Assembly: GCF_040954645.1 (NCBI RefSeq)
Contig: NC_092805.1
Location: 77,202,757 to 77,266,756 of the forward strand
Length of the DNA stretch: 64,000 nucleotides
Direction: 5' to 3'
DNA from: Diabrotica undecimpunctata
Taxonomy: Eukaryota; Arthropoda; Insecta; Coleoptera; Chrysomelidae
The translations under genes and the position numbers were made by a program. Below are positions 58,678 through 64,000 of the stretch, one piece after another (position 1 is the first letter of the stretch; each line of letters opens with the position of its first letter). A model generated the notes under the pieces. It saw only the letters and a program-made list of their open reading frames with translations, was not told the DNA's origin and did no database searches.

Positions 58678-60531
58678 ATGGAGAGTCTATACGTTAAGCA
58701 AGCGGAAATAGGAACAGAAATAGTGAAACTCGTTTCAAATACAAAAAAGGATTCCCAATCTCGGAAAAATCAACAATACATCCGGGATAGACAGGAAAAA
58801 TTAGAAGAATATTGGGCAAAATTTTTAAATAACCACGAAAAGCTGCTAGAAGGGGGTATAACGAAAGAAAAATATTTTGAAACAAAATACTATGATCAGG
58901 TATTTAAGACATACATTGAGGGGAAAACCCTGTTGGAAGAATATGGAAGGGTGCTGAAAAGAGGAAAAGCACCGAAAGTAAAGGAGATACAGATAAGAAA
59001 ACAAAGAATCGAGGAATTATTACGGCCAGAAAATGAACAAGACTTGCAGGAGGATGAAGAATTGCAGTCAGAGTTAAGAGAATACATGGAAAAGGTGAAT
59101 ACACTAATGATTGAAGCAGCAGTAAATGAGGAACTGGACGTTACAGATATTGGAGAAGTAGAGAGAATAAATCATCTAAAGAGGAAAGTCAGGGAAGTTT
59201 TAAAGAAAATAAGGCCAGGAATGCAACGGCCAGAAAGCACACAGAGGAGGGACGGTATGACATTGCCGCAGGTAAAAATCCCTGTGTATGAAGGCAGATA
59301 TGAAACGTGGAGAACTTTCCACGATCTGTTTACTAAAGTAATACATGAAAACGACCAGTTATCAAACGCAGAAAAAATGCAGTACCTAAAAACTCAAGTA
59401 AGAGGGGAAGCCAACAGAATGATACAACACTTAAACATATCCGAGGCCAACTACGAAGTGGCCTGGAACATGCTAAAAGATAGGTATGAGAACCCAAGGA
59501 TGATATTGTTTAAATTAATAGACAGGATGCTACTAGCGCAGGAAGTAAAGGAATCTTCTGCTAGAGCATTGAAATCACTACATGACACCTTCCACGAAAG
59601 TCTGGAAGCCATAGGAGGGTTAGGAACAGACACGGAAGCGTGGAGCCCATTGATAGCCCGAATTATCATAACGAAATGGGACAATGAAACTAGGAGGCTG
59701 TACGAAAACCACATTGGAGACAGTAGAGAGATACCGACGTACAAATCGACACAAACATTCTTACAGCGAAGATTTCAGACACTGGAACTGCTGGAGTCAG
59801 AAAAAAGACAAGAGAAGCAAGGAGGATCTCTTAGGAAACCAAGAACACATTGCGTGATATGCAACGGAGATCACGGAGTACCGAACTGCAGAGAATTTCA
59901 GGAACTCAAGGTAAGAGACCGGAACAGGATGATAAAAGAAAAAGGATTGTGTACAAACTGCCTAGCACATAAAAAAGAAAAACAATGTTATTCACAATAT
60001 AGGTGCAGACACTGTGGCGGAGACCACCACCATATGTTGCATTATGAAAAAGGAAACACAAGCAACAAAAGAAACTCCAATGAAACGAAACGAGAACAAA
60101 CACAAGAAAGAAATGGAAGAGATTCAAACAATAGAAGAAACGGGTACCAAGCTGATAGGTACAGAGGAGGAAATAATAATCCATACAACGCCAGAGAACA
60201 AAATAACGGAAGGCGAGAAAATACACAAGATACCAATGGGCCTAGGAATAGCAACGACCAGCAAAAAGGGCAGAATTCAGTAAACTGTGCAAGCCATAAG
60301 GAAGGTGAAGCATTACTAGCGACAGCTGTGGTACGCATAAGAGATGCGAAAGGAGATTCACACATAATGAGAGCACTAATCGACCAAGGGTCACAATGCG
60401 CATTTATAACGGAACAAGCTGCGACGACGCTAGGAACAACAAGGAAGCCCATACAGGCGACCATATCCGGGATAGCCAAAAACAGCCAACTGGAGTATGA
60501 AACTTTTAATCGAAACTCATTACGAAAGTGA
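58678..60531 (+). CDS. BEL/Pao gag and protease
   Basis: 617 codons from ATG 58678. N-terminal ~190 residues are charged and helical. A DUF1759-type Gag domain follows (LPQVKIPVYEGRYETWRTFH, MQYLKTQVRGEANRMIQHL, AWNMLKDRYENPRMILFKLI). Zinc knuckles at ~395-455: CVICNGDHGVPNC, CTNCLAH, CRHCGGDHHHMLH. After an Asn/Arg-rich linker the A17-type protease starts (VVRIRDAKGDSHIMRALIDQ, then GSQCAFIT), with D-Q-G-S at the active site as in several BEL elements. The frame ends early at 60529: a frameshift near 60495 moves the rest of the protease to another frame. Confidence 0.9.
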   Translation: MESLYVKQAEIGTEIVKLVSNTKKDSQSRKNQQYIRDRQEKLEEYWAKFLNNHEKLLEGGITKEKYFETKYYDQVFKTYIEGKTLLEEYGRVLKRGKAPKVKEIQIRKQRIEELLRPENEQDLQEDEELQSELREYMEKVNTLMIEAAVNEELDVTDIGEVERINHLKRKVREVLKKIRPGMQRPESTQRRDGMTLPQVKIPVYEGRYETWRTFHDLFTKVIHENDQLSNAEKMQYLKTQVRGEANRMIQHLNISEANYEVAWNMLKDRYENPRMILFKLIDRMLLAQEVKESSARALKSLHDTFHESLEAIGGLGTDTEAWSPLIARIIITKWDNETRRLYENHIGDSREIPTYKSTQTFLQRRFQTLELLESEKRQEKQGGSLRKPRTHCVICNGDHGVPNCREFQELKVRDRNRMIKEKGLCTNCLAHKKEKQCYSQYRCRHCGGDHHHMLHYEKGNTSNKRNSNETKREQTQERNGRDSNNRRNGYQADRYRGGNNNPYNAREQNNGRRENTQDTNGPRNSNDQQKGQNSVNCASHKEGEALLATAVVRIRDAKGDSHIMRALIDQGSQCAFITEQAATTLGTTRKPIQATISGIAKNSQLEYETFNRNSLRK

Positions 60532-60931
60532 CTTCGAGATGGAAATAGAAGCACTAGTACTACCGAAGATAACAAGGAATTTACCGGAAAAGGATATAAT
60601 TCTACCGGACTATAACGAGAAAAATGCAATACTGGCAGATCCAAGATATTACAAGGTAGGGAAGATAGACTTACTACTAGGAGTAAAAGAATACAGTTAC
60701 ATATTGACAGAAGGGATGCACAGAATAAGTAATGGACTCCTGAGTCAAAACACCAAACTAGGATGGATAGTTTCGGGAATAGCACGAGAAAGGGAGAATA
60801 TAAAAGCAGAAGTATGCTGTATGATATCAAGACAAGAAATGGACGTACAAATAAAGAACTTCTGGGAATTAGAAGAAGTAAATCAGGATACAAGTTTCTC
60901 AGTGGAAGAACAAGAATGTGAAGAACTGTAA
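60497..60931 (+). pseudogene. BEL protease/pol N-terminal piece
   Basis: 144 codons: LIETHYESDFEMEIEALVLP, KVGKIDLLLGVKEYSYILTE, QNTKLGWIVSGIA, then NFWELEEV. This is the usual end of the A17 protease and the start of pol. Frames shift at both ends (~60495, ~60925), giving three frames for one ancestral polyprotein. Confidence 0.85.
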
Positions 60932-61845
60932 TGAATGTGTAAAAAGGAATGAAGAAGGGAGATACGAAGTAAAAATTCCGTTTAGGGAAGACGTCGCAAA
61001 GTTAGGAGAATCTAAACAGCAAGCATTCGCCAGATTGATGCAACTAGAAAGGAAGTTTGCAAAAGACAAACAGTTAGAAGCGAATTACAGACAATTCATG
61101 GAAGATTATGAAAACCAAGGTCATATGGTAATAGCAGAAAACCAGGGAGATGGGTACTACTTACCTCATCATCCAGTGAGAAAAGAGGACAGTACTACAA
61201 CGAAAATAAGAGCCGTGTTTGACGCATCAAGCAAAAGCTCATCGGCAGTAAGCCTGAATGATATTATGCACACAGGGCCGAAATTACAACAAGACTTGAC
61301 AAATATACTATTACGATGGAGATCCAATAAGGTAGCATACTCAGCGGATCTGGAAAAAATGTTTAGACAAATCAGAATGGCAGAAGAAGACCCTGAAGGG
61401 AAAATAGCCCTGACACCAGCTCACTTCCTTATAGGGAGAGAAATTATATCACCAAATCGGGAAGAAGAGCTTACGACTTATTTGAAGATGCCGACGAGGT
61501 GGAGATTAGTGGAGAAAATAAAAAGAGACTTCTGGAAAATTTGGAAACAGGAATACCTGCACCAATTACAACAGAGAAATAGATGGCATAAGGCGCACCC
61601 TAACATAAAAGAAGAAGAAATAGTTATAATTAAAGAAGAGGATACACCTCCAGGCAGATGGCCATTAGCGAGGGTAACAGAAACACACCCTGGAGCGGAG
61701 GGATTAACCAGAGTAGTAACAGTGAGAAAGGCAAACGGGAAACTGACTAAAAGACCCATACATAAGCTAATACGACTGGAAGAAGAGAAACAGGAAAAGC
61801 CGAAAAAGGCAGCAGCACTAAGATGGAAGAAAATACTAGTAGCTA
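60918..61845 (+). pseudogene. BEL pol with large internal deletion
   Basis: Starts with the pol linker (NEEGRYEVKIPF, ARLMQLERKF, GYYLPHHPV) and the RT fingers (TTKIRAVFDASSKSSSAVSL, YSADLEKMFRQIRMAEEDP). At about 61392-61408 it jumps in frame to ALTPAHFLIGREI, the end of integrase, and then the BEL C-terminal DUF5641-like domain (RWRLVEKIKRDFWKIWKQEY, GRWPLARVTETHPG). The RT catalytic box, RNase H and the integrase core are missing. Runs in frame into the env-like region. Confidence 0.9.
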
Positions 61846-61847
61846 TA

Positions 61848-63653
61848 ATGTTTTTAACGATGTTAAAACCCATAAAGGCAGAACCGTATAAAATATATAA
61901 TCCGGTACCAGGATTTTTCACAGAAGACCTTGGAGAGGTCGTCATAGACCGGGGAACATTTCGAATAAAGGTGTTACTCGAAAAAGGAAGAATTCGAACA
62001 GAGCACCAACTAATAGGAAATATGATACAAGGCGTACGAGAACTGTGTCATGAGATAAAAATCGTGAATTGTAAGGATATAATAGAGAAATTGGAGGAAG
62101 GACAAAGAAAGGCGGAGTCAGTAAACGAGGGGCTGACAGTAGAAATAAAAGGAAGGGAAAGAAGAGGAATATTAGGAACAATATTAACCTCAGTATTTGG
62201 AGTCAATGACGAAGCCTACAGTAACATTGAAGCATTAGATAATAACCAAAAGAAGCTAATAAAGGGATCACAGCACCAGGCGAAGATAATGTTAGAAACA
62301 ATAACATCAATCAATCACACAGAGAACAGGATAAACGAGCAAATGAACAAGTTTAACAAAGCACTAATCACAGGTCTACAAGAAATATCTAAAGGACTTA
62401 ACGAAGTAGAAGACAAAGCACAAAAACTAGAAACCGAATATAGCACGTTACGAATACAAACGATAGCATTACAAGTTATGGACTTCATAAACGAATATAC
62501 TCAATTTTACGAGGGAATGTTAAACCTTCACTATAACCACGGACACTTCATTGATATAGTGAAACCGGGAGAAATAACCAAATTAATAGGGAAAGCAGGG
62601 CAGATACTGCCTCAAGGGGTCGAAATACGACGACAACCCATTATAGAAACAGAAGTCAGTCATGACGACAGATATATAACAGTCATCGGCTACTTCATAG
62701 TGACAGGGAAAAATAAGTACAGCATGCTCAAAGTCACGGCCATACCACTTAACGTTGAGGGGTCGGTGTTGCGCACATTTGTCGCCCCAAGGAATCTACT
62801 GGTCGTAGATTATAACACACTGCACTACTTCGAATTGACCACGGAAGATAGAGAAAGGTGCTTACTGTTGACAAAGGCGCAGATAGCGTGCTCACCAACG
62901 GCTATAAGAAACATGGATACCCAACCAAACTGCATACTAGAAGAAATTTATGAGCGATCTAAGAATAGCACATGTCCAGTGGTAGCCAGGACAATACAGA
63001 CAGCTCAATGGAGTAAGATGGGTACTCCCAACCTCTGGCTAGTTATCACGCCAGTCACGATACACATATCCATTATTTGCGATGGAAATCGGAGCGAAAG
63101 AGTACTGGAACGAGTCACATTCCTGAAGCTTTCACCCAAATGTATCGCCCAAACGAAAAATATTACATTACTCCCCACTAGCAGTGGGGTGGACAGAGCA
63201 GTGACGAGTTACCTGAAGTCGCCAATCACTCCCGTGGCCCAACTGGTGGCGAGGACACCCCGCAAGTTTAACACGCCTCTAAACACCTACCTTGACATAC
63301 CAGGAGGAGAGCTACGTCATGTGTTACTTGAGGAGGAGAGTCTGGAACAAGAAATGACGCATACGCAGTGGCGATCGATTCACGAATCTAATTGGCATTA
63401 TTTTGTGGCCACCGGGATCATTACTATAATGGTAATAATTGGGATACTCACGTTATGGAAGTACCGTCCTGTTGCACGACTATGTCGTTCAGGGAATCCA
63501 CAAACTCAGACTAACGAACAGGAAGTACCTGTATTAGTTAGTAATCGGCACAACAATGTACGGTCGACTTCCCAAGTTGACATCCCACTTTCCACATTTT
63601 CATCCAATTGCCCTAATTTTAATCTAGAGATAGAGTCGGACATTGATAGCTAG
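61848..63653 (+). CDS. Envelope-like protein, baculovirus-F type, in BEL
   Basis: Candidate start ATG 61848 with a short hydrophobic signal (AIMFLTMLKPIKA before EPY). About 600 codons, uninterrupted. A basic RERR site at 62154-62165 is followed by GILGTILTSVFGVNDEAY, as in the cleavage site and fusion-peptide region of the F-type fusion protein family; a coiled-coil-like stretch follows (62220-62470). A single membrane segment near 63395-63460 (VATGIITIMVIIGILTLW) and a ~65-residue cytoplasmic tail end it. Reads in frame with pol; a separate spliced mRNA is possible but not visible. Function of this copy not established. Confidence 0.8.
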   Translation: MFLTMLKPIKAEPYKIYNPVPGFFTEDLGEVVIDRGTFRIKVLLEKGRIRTEHQLIGNMIQGVRELCHEIKIVNCKDIIEKLEEGQRKAESVNEGLTVEIKGRERRGILGTILTSVFGVNDEAYSNIEALDNNQKKLIKGSQHQAKIMLETITSINHTENRINEQMNKFNKALITGLQEISKGLNEVEDKAQKLETEYSTLRIQTIALQVMDFINEYTQFYEGMLNLHYNHGHFIDIVKPGEITKLIGKAGQILPQGVEIRRQPIIETEVSHDDRYITVIGYFIVTGKNKYSMLKVTAIPLNVEGSVLRTFVAPRNLLVVDYNTLHYFELTTEDRERCLLLTKAQIACSPTAIRNMDTQPNCILEEIYERSKNSTCPVVARTIQTAQWSKMGTPNLWLVITPVTIHISIICDGNRSERVLERVTFLKLSPKCIAQTKNITLLPTSSGVDRAVTSYLKSPITPVAQLVARTPRKFNTPLNTYLDIPGGELRHVLLEEESLEQEMTHTQWRSIHESNWHYFVATGIITIMVIIGILTLWKYRPVARLCRSGNPQTQTNEQEVPVLVSNRHNNVRSTSQVDIPLSTFSSNCPNFNLEIESDIDS

Positions 63654-63787
63654 GGTACGGTTGGAAGATTATTGATTATTCTTAAACTATTTATAATTTA
63701 TCATGTTTGAATTTTACTATGTTATGTAATACTTATATGTAAACTTTGAGTATTGACACTTGGGCCAGATTGCCCGATTCCGCAGTA

Positions 63788-64000
63788 TGTCCAATATCAA
63801 ATCTTCATAATTCATATCCGAAATTGGACAGTATAATTTTATCACCCAGTAGACCGAATGAATCTATTTGTTATTAAATACACACACGTAGTTAATTAGG
63901 TTACATACACATTTGGTCAATTATAAATAATAATTTGGACATCAGTAAAAAGTACTGACAAAGTTAAACAATTTACATAAATTAAATACACATATCACGC
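63788..64000 (+). repeat. BEL 3' LTR, cut by window end
   Basis: Same start as 57022. Directly after CCGATTCCGCAGTA; no clear polypurine tract. 213 bases visible, one difference from the 5' copy. Confidence 0.95.

Noticed and set aside
60042..60893. 283-codon minus-strand ORF
   Set aside because: Antisense of BEL gag/pol; purine-rich coding strand keeps the complement open.

Overview
This window looks like AT-rich, repeat-dense arthropod DNA, most probably from an insect with a large, transposon-rich genome. The evidence is the mix of elements: RTE-like LINEs with microsatellite tails, an RNase H-bearing LOA/I-like LINE with an insect-type ORF1, piggyBac, pogo, Tc1/mariner and Helitron remnants, Ty3/gypsy, and a BEL/Pao element with a baculovirus-F-like envelope. 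Long (TA)n tracts are also typical. I recognise no host gene with confidence, no tRNA or rRNA, and nothing prokaryotic. The species cannot be fixed from the sequence alone.

Layout. 1-15220: a very large inverted repeat (arms 1-1741 and 12537-15220, nearly identical; the left arm runs off the window). Each arm carries a 191-codon ORF of unknown function and the 3' end of an RTE LINE. The core between the arms holds a 121-bp tandem repeat family, a pogo element with perfect TIRs (4249-7377), a small RTE insertion with a 12-bp target duplication (8233-8749) and a piggyBac element (9988-12417) sitting at TTAA inside the RTE open frame. A 934-bp non-autonomous DNA transposon interrupts the right arm only. 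15661-16780: short ACGT-rich repeats and roughly 490-bp repeats.

16790-22855: a gypsy remnant (protease, polypurine tract, 202-bp LTR) split by a 5.3-kb LOA/I-like LINE with a 9-bp target duplication. 22856-30430: microsatellites, a decayed LINE RT, a Helitron helicase scrap and otherwise featureless AT-rich DNA. 30430-33317: an RTE-like LINE with a second LINE nested in it (13-bp target duplication). 33735-35046: a frameshifted Tc1/mariner-superfamily transposase with wide D-E spacing. 35868-39520: two LINE remnants on the minus strand. 40155-41356: a second, related gypsy LTR plus gag. 42318-42960: a mariner-like transposase fragment. 43782-46392: a second piggyBac-like element.

46507-54262: a young-looking gypsy element with apparently identical 1,476-bp LTRs, gag and pol, a candidate -1 frameshift site and no integrase core. 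54326-55293: a 387-bp satellite with an orientation switch. 55826-57021: RNase H end of a LINE (minus). 57022-64000: a BEL/Pao element with a minisatellite in its 5' region, a large deletion in pol and a long env-like region in frame; its 3' LTR is cut by the window end.

The genes do not form a host pathway. The window is best read as a record of nested insertions, whose order can be reconstructed from target duplications and interrupted reading frames.
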